A stretch of 64,000 nucleotides of DNA from Epiperipatus broadwayi (lineage: Eukaryota; Onychophora; Udeonychophora; Euonychophora; Peripatidae): assembly GCA_028023455.1 (NCBI GenBank), contig JAQFVV010012490.1, positions 2,174,001 through 2,238,000 of the forward strand. Reading direction: 5' to 3'. The position numbers were made by a program, and so were the translations under genes. The stretch's first letter is position 1. Each line of letters begins with the position of its first letter. The notes beneath the pieces were generated by a model. The model did no database searches. It was not told the DNA's origin and saw only the letters and a list, made by a program, of their open reading frames with translations. Shown in pieces: positions 11,665-24,126 of this stretch.

Positions 11665-11681
11665 CAGTGCCTCTTGCGGCC
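11665..11681 (-). promoter_or_regulatory. CTCF-like site 4, degenerate
   Basis: The minus strand reads GGCCGCAAGAGGCACTG. It is aligned by repeat position to the other three but lacks one base of the core, so it is probably a decayed unit. Confidence 0.25.
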
Positions 11682-11699
11682 ACATTACAAGGGGAACAC

Positions 11700-14270
11700 A
11701 AGAACCAAAGAATTAGTGTTTATTATAATCAAGTATGAATACTAAAATAGAATATTTAAACTGCATTTACAATCCAAATCGACTATATTTAAATATAATT
11801 AAAGCAAATCATTCTGAATTATAACAAAACAAAATATACTACTAGCAGCTCTGTAATTGAATAAGATTATAATGACAACCATGAACACAATACAGTACTT
11901 ATCTAACCTTTTGACTTACAAAAAATTATGTTTGGAAAGACAAGCTTTAATGGATACTGCTTATAGATCTAAGATCAGAAAAAACTAAAAGGTTAAATAA
12001 TTTTTATTTTTCTTTAAATTTAAAATGTTATAAATATAAAAAAAAGTGTTTTAAATTTAAATTGGTTTTACATGTAATTTGAAATGAAAATCATGCAATT
12101 ATAATGTTATTTTATTCAGATATGAAGTGTGTTTGGTGGTAAAGTTGTAACAATATTTGTAATTATTAATAATTATTTTTTATTATATATTATTTCTCAA
12201 AGTACAATATATATACACCTTGAAATAAAATCTTTTTACTTTTTGATAAACACATTGAAACATCTTATATGTTGAAAAAAATGTTTATTTTTTAAACAAA
12301 ATTAAAAAGGAAAAAGTTCACATCAGGAGGATTAATTATTATTCTTTTCTTCATGATTTCTTTCTCTTTTTCATTTAATAATTAGATCTAATCTTTCCAA
12401 AGTATTGATCATGAATTAAATAGAGTTATTGCATTAAAATAGAAAAAATTAGCTTATTAATTAATAGTTATGCATATATATATATTAATATTAATTTATT
12501 TACTTTATAGTGTTTATCTTTTTACATTTATATTTTTATAATATTCACATAAATATTCTGGACATTTATACAGAAAAGGTAGTCTATATGTCCCGAACAT
12601 TTATGTGAATATTACAATTACCCAGGGAAAAAAAAAATATTTAGCATTGAGTTATTTATATTTTTAAAATTAAATAATAAATAATATTTAATAAAATTGT
12701 AACTCATACATTGATAATAGACCGCCAATTGTAAAAAATTAAATATCATTTTCATAATTTTGCCTGTAAGAGACAGACTCTCTTTACATTATAAGGATTA
12801 TCACAAAGATTTCTAAAGAAATGTAACATTGATTATTTTCATTCAGAAAATATATCTGAAAAAAAAAAATATGGCAAAAAATATAATACATTGAAGAACT
12901 ACAATTTGACATGAATTCTAAGTATTTTAAAAAGAAAAGTTTTCTGCAGAATAAGTTTAAAAAACAGCATTGCAGAATATTAAATAATAATAAAAAATGG
13001 TCAAGCAAATTGCATATGAACATATTTGTATTTTGTAGATTAATTTGTCAAATTATTGCAAAACTCATCTCTAAAACCTTTTTTTTTCTTTCGTAGTTGA
13101 TGTTGAAATCACCATATTCATTTGTGAATGGCTAATAATGGTGGTAAAGGTGATCACTTATATTTTTATTAATTATTATGTTATCAATAAATTTTAGATT
13201 GACATGTTTCTTGAAAAGTTTCTGAAGTTAACATTCTCACTGATACAACAATAATTATAAAATAAAAGATATAATAATAAAAATAGTGTAATAATAAGAA
13301 TGTAAATATTCATAAAATATTGTACAATAATAAATATTCCTCACTTAGAATTCAGAAAATTTCTTACAAAATTTTCATTTCTTTTAAAAAAAACTTAATT
13401 TATAAAGTTAATTTCTCAATACTGATATAATTCAGAGTGTGTAATTACAATAATATCATTTTTATCACACAATTTATATAGCCACACAATGGGTTGAGTT
13501 TGGTATCAAATGATTCCCTCTTAAAGTAATATTCTTTATTTTTCAATCAATGTATTGACATTCACAAAACCCTTTAATCTTTAATTAATAACAATTAGAT
13601 ATTATTTACCACCCATCAATGACAAACATGAACCAGTTATGTAAAAAAGTTTTAAGCCTGCTTATGTAAAAAATTTTCAATGTTCATACAGCTTGGACTC
13701 ACAAACAAATTCTTAAAATGGCTGACAGATGCAACACCATTATACCACAAAGCCTTCCAAGGATATATTAATAGAACTGTTTATGACATTGTTACATTTG
13801 TTTATTTAAAACTAAATATTTTTCATCAAAATATTAAAAAAGTAAATAGATGATAAGAAAATAAGATATGTTGATATTGATCTTTAATATTTCAATATGT
13901 TTGTTAAATCCTTTATATGTAATTTATCTCAACAAGATTATCTACAAAAGATTATCATAAAAAGTGTTAATCATATGGACTAGTGCAATTATAAACATAG
14001 ATATATATGCACAAGTGTATATATATAACATGTGGGTCTGTATCCCAAAAGGATACTTCCTATTTCATTTTCAATTAATCAAACATTTTATTTTTAAAAA
14101 CAGTTGTTTTCCAAAAAACTTTCAATAAAGACAATATATATTAATATAAATGCTTAGGAAAAACATTTTATAACTCCTTTATATATATTATATTAGAACT
14201 AAAGCAAATAGTAAACTATATAAATCTATAATGTAATAGTTTATATATATGTTAATTCTAATATTTTCAT
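11700..14270. other. AT-rich spacer
   Basis: No recognisable coding sequence. The opposing ORFs at 12784-13023 (-) and 12911-13096 (+) overlap each other in low-complexity sequence. One clear inverted repeat lies at 12539-12614. Confidence 0.55.
12539..12614. repeat. Inverted repeat (hairpin), ~27-bp arms
   Basis: The arm at 12539-12565 (taatattcacataaat... ggacat) is complementary to 12588-12614 (atgtcccgaacatttatg...) with two or three mismatches, around a 22-base spacer. It may be a tiny inverted-repeat transposon relic. Confidence 0.8.
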
Positions 14271-14280
14271 GGATAAATGA

Positions 14281-14362
14281 TGACTTCATATTATAATTAT
14301 TTTGGGATATTCCGTGTAGTAAAATAGCTAAAATATCCTGAAAATAATTATAATATGAAGTC
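14281..14362. repeat. Hairpin with near-perfect ~31-bp arms
   Basis: Arm 14281-14311 begins tgacttcatattataattat. Arm 14331-14362 ends with its complement, with 23 perfect outer base pairs followed by a slightly bulged inner stem around a 19-base loop. TA dinucleotides follow on the right. It looks like a MITE remnant or a hairpin-forming palindrome. Confidence 0.85.
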
Positions 14363-14679
14363 ATATATATATATTATAAAATGAAATCATGGTATTACTC
14401 TTTTCCTTTTTTTAAATATAATAGTTAAAATTATAAAATCAACCACTTATAATCTTCATACTGTTGGAATCCTTCCATGAGTAGTGTTAAAAAAATTTCA
14501 AATGATAAAAATATTATAAAACTATTCATCATACTTTAAACACCCTATTTTCTGATCATAATACTCCCAATATGAAAAACATACTGGTAAAATTAAAGAA
14601 AAACATCTAAATAATATATTTTGAATATAAAAAAATCCAACTACAAAAGATCTAGTATAGAGTGTGTTCATTATTTAAA

Positions 14680-15015
14680 GTATTATTAAATGATCAATGA
14701 CTGTAATCTTAGAATACAATATTTCTTGAAGGTTCATTATTTGGATATAAATTAAATTACAAACTCAGATCATTATCAACCAAAATGCTTCTAATAATTA
14801 TTATTATTGTCACTGAGTAATTATCACTATCATGAATTTTATTATTAATAAAAGTTTTAATAATCTAACATAAACTCAACTATATCCTGATAACCAAATA
14901 ACATAACTAAACAGTAAGCATTAATTTAACACTACTGTCTATCATTCATTAATAAATTTATTCAAGCTTATCAAATATTTTGCTATAAATGCTAAAATTA
15001 ATATTGCTGAAAAAT
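14680..15015 (+). repeat. Diverged dispersed repeat, copy 1
   Basis: Colinear similarity to 16905-17345. Shared blocks are 'acttggatataaatta'-like, 'tatcctgataaccaaataa'-like and 'attcattaataaat'. The pair has many substitutions and indels, so it is old. Its nature is unknown and no coding content is visible. Confidence 0.55.
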
Positions 15016-16562
15016 ATGTAAGAAAAATAATCTGCTGGTCAATTTTAATACTTAACCGATATTGTCAATAACGTTGTTAAATTGACTTTAATGTTTCTAT
15101 ATTACTTATGGTGCAGTTTGATCAGAATTTCTTTTTATATCTAAAATTTAAATTAAAAGTTGGCTATAATTAAAATAAAAGATAAAATAATATAGAAAAC
15201 ATGCATAAGTAGGTCAGTAAGACTTTAATTAAAATCTTGATTTTCTGTTATGTGTTTTTGATATGCCAAAATCAAATCATTAGAGGAATTTAATCTGAGT
15301 TATCCTGAACATTGCATCACTTACTTGGATTGATTTTTTTTTTAAAAAAAAAGCAAATCAAATAAATAAATGTAAGTTAAAATATGCAGAAATTATAAGA
15401 ATATATGGGTCAGAACAAATGAACCATTGTAATTGCTAGCAGCTCATATTTATCAATAACTTATTTCTATCCATAACCAATAAAAATATTGTAAGGATAC
15501 TATTTTAATTTACATAATTAGATGAATGATAAATATGCAATACTGGTGAATTTTAAAAAAAATTAATGTTCTCTGTCATTTCAAGAATTTCCTAAGTGAT
15601 ACATTGAAAAATTGCTTCATATGTGGGACAAAACATCATTAGTTTATGAATCAAATTACTGATAAATGCTAATATTAATTTTGATTCTGCAATAGCAAAA
15701 GTGACTTTAGCTGAATCTATTAATAAGCAATCTTTGCTATTGCAAAAAGCTTTTTCAGAAATCAATGTGACCTGACAAAATAATAAATCTGGTTAATAAT
15801 ATAAATATTTAACAAAATTTGAACTAATAAGCCCTGAAAAGGTTTATTACAGATGTAACAAGTTATTCTTGAAGACAATACAAAGAATTTGTAAATACTG
15901 CTATCATATTGCACATTTAAAAGTATTTTTTAAGGCAAAAAAAAAAAAAAAACACAATAAACCAAAACAGAAAATTAAAAAAGTAGACAAATTAAATAAT
16001 AAAATTTTGATGAAAATCACATTAACAGTTTAAAGAAACTAGACTCAATCCCTAAAATCAAAATAAATAATGGGGCTTAACTTGGATCGAAAATCTCCAA
16101 AATTATGATAATAAATTATCAAGGCAATCAAATTCTACTTGGTAAAACAATTAAAAAAAGAAACTAAGAATAACAAGATCTTTCATTTTCCACTAGCAGT
16201 TTCAATCAAGGAAAATACAATAATTGAAGTAAATAAGACTTTCCAAAAATAAAAAACTGAAAAGTTAACAGTCCAAATACAAATCAATAAAAATATTAAA
16301 TCTGATCAAAGTGAAAAAAAAAGTCAATATCTCAAGGTCAGGCAAAAAACAATTTTCAAATAAGGACTAATATTCCTTGCAGCATTTATAATGGAGATAA
16401 TAATTGGCTTACTACTGTCATTACAAGCATGGTCAACAATATAAACATTTTAGTAAAAACTAGTAAAGGTACTAGACACTATATAAACAAAGACACCGAC
16501 TAAATCTTGATTATAGATCTGAAAAAATAAGCTTTGAATGTAGTAAAAAAACCTTTGTAAAA
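15016..16562. other. AT-rich spacer
   Basis: No recognisable genes, repeats or RNA features beyond A/T runs. Confidence 0.55.
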
Positions 16563-16609
<47 letters not shown>

Positions 16610-16615
16610 CATCTT

Positions 16616-16673
<58 letters not shown>
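16563..16673. repeat. Palindromic (TTA)n-(AAT)n microsatellite pair
   Basis: A run of TTA units (16563-16606) is followed after an 11-12 base spacer (tatcatctttg) by a run of AAT units (about 16618-16673). The two runs are reverse complements, so the locus can form one long hairpin of up to about 44 bp. Confidence 0.92.
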
Positions 16674-16676
<3 letters not shown>

Positions 16677-16904
16677 CTAGACAAGCCAACAATAGTGAGA
16701 ACATAACTATAAAAGACTAAGAATTAATATCACACAACAGCAAAGAGAAGACTATATTACAATGAATTAGTTTCATTGAAGAAGAAAAAAAAGTTTCACA
16801 TTCAATGTTATAATGATTTAACAATATTTCTAATTAATCATAAGGTTTTTAAATAAGAATTTAAAATAAATTTGACTGAGCAATCACCAAACAAGTCATC
16901 ATTT

Positions 16905-17345
16905 TAAGTACTATTAAATTAATCAAGACTAAAATATTAGAGTTCAATATTTTAAAAGAGTTTGTTACTTGGATATAAATTAGAGCCAAAACTTAAGTTG
17001 TTATCACAAATGCTCCTAGAAATCAGTTGGCTGCCAACTGGATAACTATTATCACTAGAGATATTACTATCAGAGATATTAAGCAACTCACCATAATTGT
17101 TGCCAACTAAGTAATTATCACAAACACATGTTGATATTACTAACATGATATTTAACAACTTATTGTAAACTTGACTATACCTGATAATCAAATAATAAAA
17201 TTGAATACTTTGTTATAATCTGTTAACCAAATAGTAAATATTAAACAACTGAAAAGTAGCTATCAATATTGATTTCCGTTCATTAATAAATATAGTGAAA
17301 CTTATTTACTTGCTATAACTAATATCATTAAAAAATGTTATAAGT
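16905..17345 (+). repeat. Diverged dispersed repeat, copy 2
   Basis: Partner of 14680-15015. It contains an extra segment with internal repetition (gccaactggataactattatcac / gccaactaagtaattatcac) that the other copy has only once. The minus-strand ORF at 16952-17191 is an effect of this repetition. Confidence 0.55.
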
Positions 17346-20300
17346 GTGAATCTGTTACTAATATTGCTTAATAAAGATTTTTAAATTTTCTTTATTGTCT
17401 CTGTATTAATTAAATAGATAATAGGTGAAATATAAATAAATTAATGTTCTTTGTTTTTAAAATTTATCAAGTTAAAATATCCGTTTAGTAATAATTTAAT
17501 AACACATAACTGAATACAAATGTTAAATAATATCAACTTTATTATTTAGATAGATTTACAGGCATTCTTATTTATTATATCTAAATTTTATTTTTATATT
17601 TGTAATTATTTTTACAATAAATAAAATAAAAATCTAGCATTTTAACACTTACTTTTTACACTGTTTTATAAGATTTCTAAGTAACATTTAAACAAATAAA
17701 ACAATACATTCATACAAAATGTTTTAAAGAATTATTTTTAATAATTAGCAATTAATATTTATTTTTAATTTCTAAGAATTTAATAAGTTTTTTTAATAAC
17801 ATTTAAATAAATAATTTGTATACTCACACAAAATGTATTTTATGTCCTTCACAAAAGTAAGTTGTGATAGTGTTTACTGTGATCACTACTTTTCTATGTT
17901 GTTTTAAGGTTCTGCACGTGTTAAATTATGATGTGCACTAGGCTAGAGCAATTCTTTCTATGAAGCTTCCTTTTTTCATGTATTAATTTTAAAAAAATTT
18001 CAAGAGATGTCAGCAGTATATGGACCTTTGTCTGTGACTGACAGTACATTCTATTGTTCTAATAAAGCTATAAAACAGGTGGTAATTTGTGATCGGATGA
18101 TGCTTTAGATTCTTTTCCCTGTGGCTAAATGTCATGAAAAATGTGTTTTTCAGTAATTGTTAATGATTATGATACAATACTTTTGTAAAAGAGTTATTAA
18201 ACGAAAAACTATGTCACTAGGGAGGGTTTGTTTTTGAAAACATTTTATTTTTAAAAACAGCTTTTAGAAAGTACAGAAAGTATGTTATGAGAACTGGAAA
18301 TTGGTGTGGAAACAGTTATTACAGACTAAAAAAAAATAAGTGAAATATTTTAATAATAATTTATTAACTTTTAGAATGTTTTTGTTTTTGTGATGATAAC
18401 TAATTCCATATATGTCATTTTTTAACATAAAATTCTAATATCTAACATTTTGTTTAACTTTTTGAATAGGTATTGTGAAGCCAATAATGATGTGTTTTTT
18501 TGTTGTCGCTAAATTTTTTAGTTAGATATTTATATTCATAATTTTAAAATATTAATTTAAAATATATTTTATTCTAATTATTAGAAGGCTTAAATATTTA
18601 TAATATAGTATATAAATTACTTTTGTAATATACTTAAAAAAAATTTAATTGCACAAAAGAAAAATCAAACATGAAATCATAGTAAAAACATTAATTGCTA
18701 GAGTCTATTCAAAGGATTGCCAGGTAATTTTGATATCATGTAGTTAAAACATGAATAATTAAAGCCCACACTTTTTTTTTGTAGCTGTTGATCAATATAA
18801 AAAAAACCTATCTCTCATTGATCAAGCAATAAACTTTTAACACTTTAGCTGATCATTTATTTGAATGTCTTGCTTAGTGTTGATTTCATTAAACTGACTT
18901 TTTTACATTATCAAATAATTTCAGAAATTTCAAATTATTTGTTAGAAATATGTATTTCCAAATGAGAATTATTTTTAAACATGTTATTTCAGCCTGAAAA
19001 TTTAAAAAATTAAAAATTTAATTATGTAACATTTTGATTATTTATAAAGTGCATTGGAAGTATGTAATTAGAGAAAGACAAGATTTAACTTTTTTCACAT
19101 ATGCATGTGAAAAAGGTTAAAGCCTTTCTTTCTCTAAATTGAATTATGTAATCAGATAGATAAGAAGTGTAACTATTGTTATTGGTCATTCATCCAACAC
19201 TTGATAAATATTTAAAATTAAAAAAAAAAAACCAGGCTTATTTTTATCCATTTTCTTTCTAAACAGTAACAAATAATAAATCAAATTACTCAAAATTAAC
19301 AAAATTCTATTTGAAATGTAAAATATTTTTTAAAGTTTTAAAAAAATTACAAAAATAATTCTGCAGCAGTTTATATAAAACAATTTTCTTCAGTCAAAAG
19401 TTATGACCAAAACATGATTGATTTGTCTTGAAGTGGCTTTTAAAAGCAAATAGAACCTGCAAATAATTACATTATTCTTCTAAAATAATAAATATTATAG
19501 TAATATTTTGTGCAAAAATCAATAACATAAAAAAATTACAGAAAATGTTTTTATTTTTGAAATTAAAACAACAAAAGAATACTTTCAAAAACATTCACAA
19601 GCACTCTTGTACGGAAAGAATAAGAAATTGTCAATTGCTGATAGTAAGAAGTTTTCTTGTCCTTATTCGTTTGTTTTTAGATCTAAATCTTCAATATTAT
19701 GTTAGTTCTCAATTTTGCAGTTACAATGAGTTTAAAATAAATAAATTAACATTAATGATATTTGCAGAAGTGATTTAAAGTTGCGCAATCTCATGTACAT
19801 CCAAGCATAATAAATGCTCTACAAGAAAATCACTGAAGGATTAATGCCCTGGGTTTTTTTTTAATTTCATTTCTAAAATGAATGCATATTAATTTATTCA
19901 AAATAAAACAAAATGTTACTTCAGTAAATTTTAATCATGCCAATATAATAAAGCCTGATGGCATAAAAATTTAAACTGTTCTTCATACATGTACCTAGAA
20001 TTAAAAAATATCTATATTATCAATTTATCAATTGTTCATACAATATTGAACTTGAAAAAATTTATAAAACAAATTTATATAGTGTAGTCATTTGGCTACG
20101 TTGCTGGATTTAAAAATGACAAGAATAGTTGGCAGCATGCTCCTTAAGTTTAAAGTTAATTAATTGAGGGAGAAATAATACTTGTTTTTCCCATATGTTT
20201 TTTAATAATGAATAGTTCATTTAATTAAATGTTTTTTCTCCCCAAATAATAATATAAAAATTCTAGACAATTTTCTTTAAAAAAATTTCAAACTTTTTTT

Positions 20301-20929
20301 TAAACATAATATGAATATTTTAATATGTAATATAATTAATTTGTAAATGTTGGTAAAAGAGAGAAAACTATAAAATCAGATAAATAACTTTTTTGTTCCA
20401 TCTCTTCAATAATTTTATTTAATTACAAGTTGATCTTATTTTATTCTTAAAAATATACTAAGAGAAAAAACTTTCTCTTCAATAAAGTATTTAGCAATTT
20501 TAATTTTAACCTTTATGAAGGATAAAGTTTTGTGTTTAGGAATATTTTGAAAAAAAAAAAAATACAAGATTTTAAGGTTTTTGTTAAATTTTACTTTAAT
20601 CACTGTTGTTGTTTGTTTCTTTTTTCTTTATCGCTCTTCAATACAAGAAGCAGTGGTTATCAAATCAGTGTGATTAACTGATTATCTTGACTTCCTTTTT
20701 TGCCAGAAAATTTTGATTACAAAGAAATATCAAAAATTGTATGATTCTAATTTAAGTTTTTGACTTGTTTTCCAATGTCAATGTTGAAGGAGGAAAATAG
20801 CTGAACTATTGTTTGTAAAATTGATCTAATTGATTATTATTAAATTTTGTTATGCTGGAGACAAAATTATGATTGGTCAGAAACTAAAATGTTCCAAAAT
20901 TAAGGGGTGTAAATAAATTGAAGACTTAA
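17346..20929. other. AT-rich spacer
   Basis: No supported gene. It contains a hairpin at 19067-19138. The ORF at 19545-19778 is low-complexity without family resemblance. Confidence 0.55.
19067..19138. repeat. 72-nt near-perfect palindrome
   Basis: The left arm attagagaaagacaagatttaa... pairs with the right arm ...ttaaagcctttctttctctaaa across the centre cacatatgcatgtg. Only a few positions are mismatched and there is almost no loop, so both strands can fold. Confidence 0.85.
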
Positions 20930-21430
20930 GTGTCTTGTGAGAAGCAGTCATTCTTGATCCACCTGCTGAAGAAGACATTAGAAGAAAAAAAGTTGCTGAC
21001 ACAGCTGATAAAAAAGAATGAAGCAAAAGTCTTATCCAAGTAGCTAGTAGCACACTATGAGTTATTAGAACACATTATGAGTTATTATAAAAATGCTTTC
21101 TACAATGAAAATCATGTGCTAAGCTTATCTAAAAGCTAGACATCATCTTTCTCCCTGTAATCTGCCTCCCTAAAAAATATAAAGAAAAATGTTACCCCTG
21201 AAGTAATCTGCAACCTAGTCTCCCACCAAAAACATGAGTATCTGTGTTAGCGTTAGCTGGAAAGTTTATTGGAAAGAAAATAATAAATTATTACTCTTTG
21301 TTAAGATACTGCATACTAAAAAAAAACAAATTATCCATGTGCATTGTGTAAAAGTCTACAAGAAGAAACTTTGCCTGAAAAAAAACCTGAAAATTATAAA
21401 TACAAAGAAGTACTCCAAAGAAACTTAAAA
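20930..21430 (+). pseudogene. Possible piggyBac-like transposase C-terminal remnant
   Basis: Weak. The frame 21234-21428 ends in HVHCVKVYKKKLCLKK and then LKIINTKKYSK. This spacing resembles the C-terminal cysteine-rich zinc finger of piggyBac-type transposases ('C..C....LC...CFK-YHT..Y'), with the last Cys and His changed. Upstream, AVILDPPAEEDI-like acidic residues can be read from about 20945. No DDD catalytic core is visible. It may equally be a fragment of an unrelated repeat. Confidence 0.25.
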
Positions 21431-24126
21431 CCATGATTAAAAGTATTTTGCTTTATGTGCACACTGTATTTTCATTTATAGTTATAAAAGTTTTTTTATA
21501 AAAAAAATTGATAATTTTTAATAATTTTATTAATTTAATATTTTATTGTGAAACATGTTTTTAATCCATTTGATTTTGCTCTTCAAAATTATAAAAAAGG
21601 GGTTTTTTTTCTTTGGTAATTTAAATTCTATTAAATTACTTTTAACATTTTCTTTTGAAACATATTTTTTTTATTTGATTTTCCATCCGAAACTTAACAA
21701 AGTATTGATTAAGCTAAGATAAAGATTGTTATCTCTATTATGAAAAAGTTGTTTTTCCCAACTTTTATTATTTAAAAAAATAAATCAATGAAAGCAAAAG
21801 TTAAATAATCAAATAAATAGAAATCAACTAGTTAATTATAACTTTTATGAAATTATATTTTTTGATAAAATGAATAACTTTACATGTTTTAAGCCAATAA
21901 ATATCACCTGATGTATATGTATAGAAAGTTTTGCCTGTTTTAATAACTTTAAATGTTCATATTATTATATTATTTTTTAAATTTTCTATTTATTGTTAAT
22001 CTGTTAGTTTATTAAAGTTGTTTAAGAAATGTTTCAGTGTTAATGTCTTTATTCCTCCAGCTATCTATCCCATAAATTGGCATTGTGTGTGATTTGATTT
22101 CAATACAGCTTAAAGTTTGAGGGAATGTTTTCAAATTATTTTAATAAAGATATTTTAAAATAAATTAAAATAGGCTGTTCCATTTATTTATCTCTTGAAT
22201 TCAGTAACAGTTCATAGAGTTCTTGCTTCTTTAGACACTTCAGAGCATAACAATTATTTATGTTGATGTAGGAGTTTATGTTGATGTTTAGACAACCAGA
22301 TCTATAATCCTAGATGGTGCAAAGGTATCACCTTTAAAGTCCATGCACTACATTTTTTTTATTATTAAAGATTATTTTTATATTTGGCCAGTACATTAAA
22401 TAGTACTAGGTAAACAGAGAATTGATGATCAGCATGTTTTATTATCAGCCTTATTTTTTTATTATGAGTAATGGATTAGCACTTGGGTATGTGCATCCAC
22501 CGTTTTTTGTTACATTTCTGCTCTAAGCTTAGCCTGTCTATAGTGGACCTTTCAAATCCAATTACAATGCTGACTGTTGCTTTATGATTGTTTTTGGTTA
22601 ATTGTATAATGCTGATGATTAATGATTATTATTCTTCTGTCAAGCTGAATACATGCCTTATGGTGTTGGTTATGCTGACTCTCTGCTCTTATTAACTGCT
22701 TGTATTCTATATTCAATCTATATTCCTTTTATATTTAATTTAATTAGTCATTTTATGGGAATGATAATCATTTTCCATCTCCCCATATTGACCCCATTTT
22801 CATCCCTATATCTTTCTGAACTGTTACAATAAAGAATTGTCTTAAGATAAAAAATAAAAACTATTAAATAAAATTGTTCTAAAAAAAGGCTGATTATTTA
22901 GATATGTATGCCAACTAAATTTAACATGATGAGAGAAATAAAGAAATTATGTTTTAAAAAAATAGTAAAAGTAATTTTAGATAGCACATTAAAACAATTT
23001 CTAATGTTGTGGTAATGTAAAAAATAAAAAATAACATTAAAAAAGGTTAATAGTTATGAATAAAAATTAAAAACATGAAACATTATGCTTTAGTTAAAAA
23101 AATAATAATAATTAATACATAATTTAAAAATTAAAAATATCAATTTAAACATGGACACTTCATATACTAAAAGCAAAGTTTAACTTTGAATTAATTATGT
23201 AGACATGGAAAGCCCACCCACACAATAATAATAATAATAATAATAAAAAGTATCTGGTTTATGTAATGATTCAAACTGAATTCAGAAATAGTAATAAATA
23301 TAAAATTAATGCTCATTAAATTAAGACTTTCAACTAAACAAAAAATTAAACAAAAAATTTAATGAGTATTTTATTTTAAAAATTTCAAATCTTATAGATA
23401 AAAAAATAAGAATAACTAGTAAGTTAAATGACAAATTCAAATAAAAAATTTGAATTATTAAAAAAAAAAAAACATGTAAATGAAACACTTATAATAAATC
23501 TTCTCTTTCACCAACATTAGAAATGGTCCAGCCAATTTGTGTGGATAAAATTGTAATAAAGGTAATAAATTAGGAAATTATTAAAAAAATAAAAAACCTT
23601 CAGATTATTAAAAATAAGAAGAAGAAAAATAAGGCATGAAATAATATCAATACTAATGATGATAAAATTGTTTAAAAAGATTAAAAATAAAATGTAAAGC
23701 AGACAAATCTAAAACAATGTACAGTGTATAGAAATTAAAAAACTTCAGAGAAAAACACAAAAAGGAATTTGATAGAAAAAAATCATAAAAAAAAAGTAAT
23801 TGAAAAAAATTATGATAAATTTTCAATGAAAAAAGAGAAACACATAATGATAAAATAACAGTAAATACATTGAAGTAATTAATGTTAAATTTTAAAGGAG
23901 AAGTGTGTATTAAAAATGTAAAAAAAAAAAAATTCAAGTAATTTGTATGATAAAAATTGTGATAATTTAAAAAAGTCTGAAAAATAAAGTTAAAATAGAT
24001 TGTGCAGAAATAGGAAAAGATGTAAAAACTAAAAATAAAATGAAGTCTAGCAAAAATAGGAGAAATGATGCGAGTCCAGATGGATTACAAAAGATTATGA
24101 CAGAAAACGCTTTTAAAAAAAGCTAA
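21431..24126. other. AT-rich spacer with a small AAT array
   Basis: No supported gene. It contains an AAT run near 23224-23247 and many A-tracts. The ORF at 23653-23937 (-) is a Phe/Leu/Ser low-complexity frame produced by A-rich sequence. 22240-22820 is less AT-rich and may be an unrecognised repeat. Confidence 0.5.

Larger units (their letters stand above)
11421..11685. repeat. GC-rich island of four diverged ~75-bp repeats
   Basis: In an otherwise very AT-rich region this 265-bp stretch is conspicuously GC-rich and contains CpGs. It contains four copies of a motif of the form (catgg)nnaa-CAGCGCCACCTAGTGG, at 11434, 11515, 11585 and 11665. All have the same orientation and successive offsets of 81, 70 and 80 bp. 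The motif core is conserved, while the sequence between copies has mostly diverged apart from the catgg/cacgg-like lead-in. A minus-strand ORF covers it (11443-11685) but shows no family resemblance and looks incidental. Confidence 0.8.

Noticed and set aside
11443-11685. Minus-strand 80-codon frame over the GC-rich island
   Set aside because: It exists because GC-rich sequence has few stop codons. The peptide has no family resemblance, and the underlying DNA is a set of diverged repeats.
23653-23937. Phe/Leu-rich 94-codon frame, membrane-protein-like
   Set aside because: Hydrophobic only because the opposite strand is A-rich. The composition is that of random AT-rich DNA.
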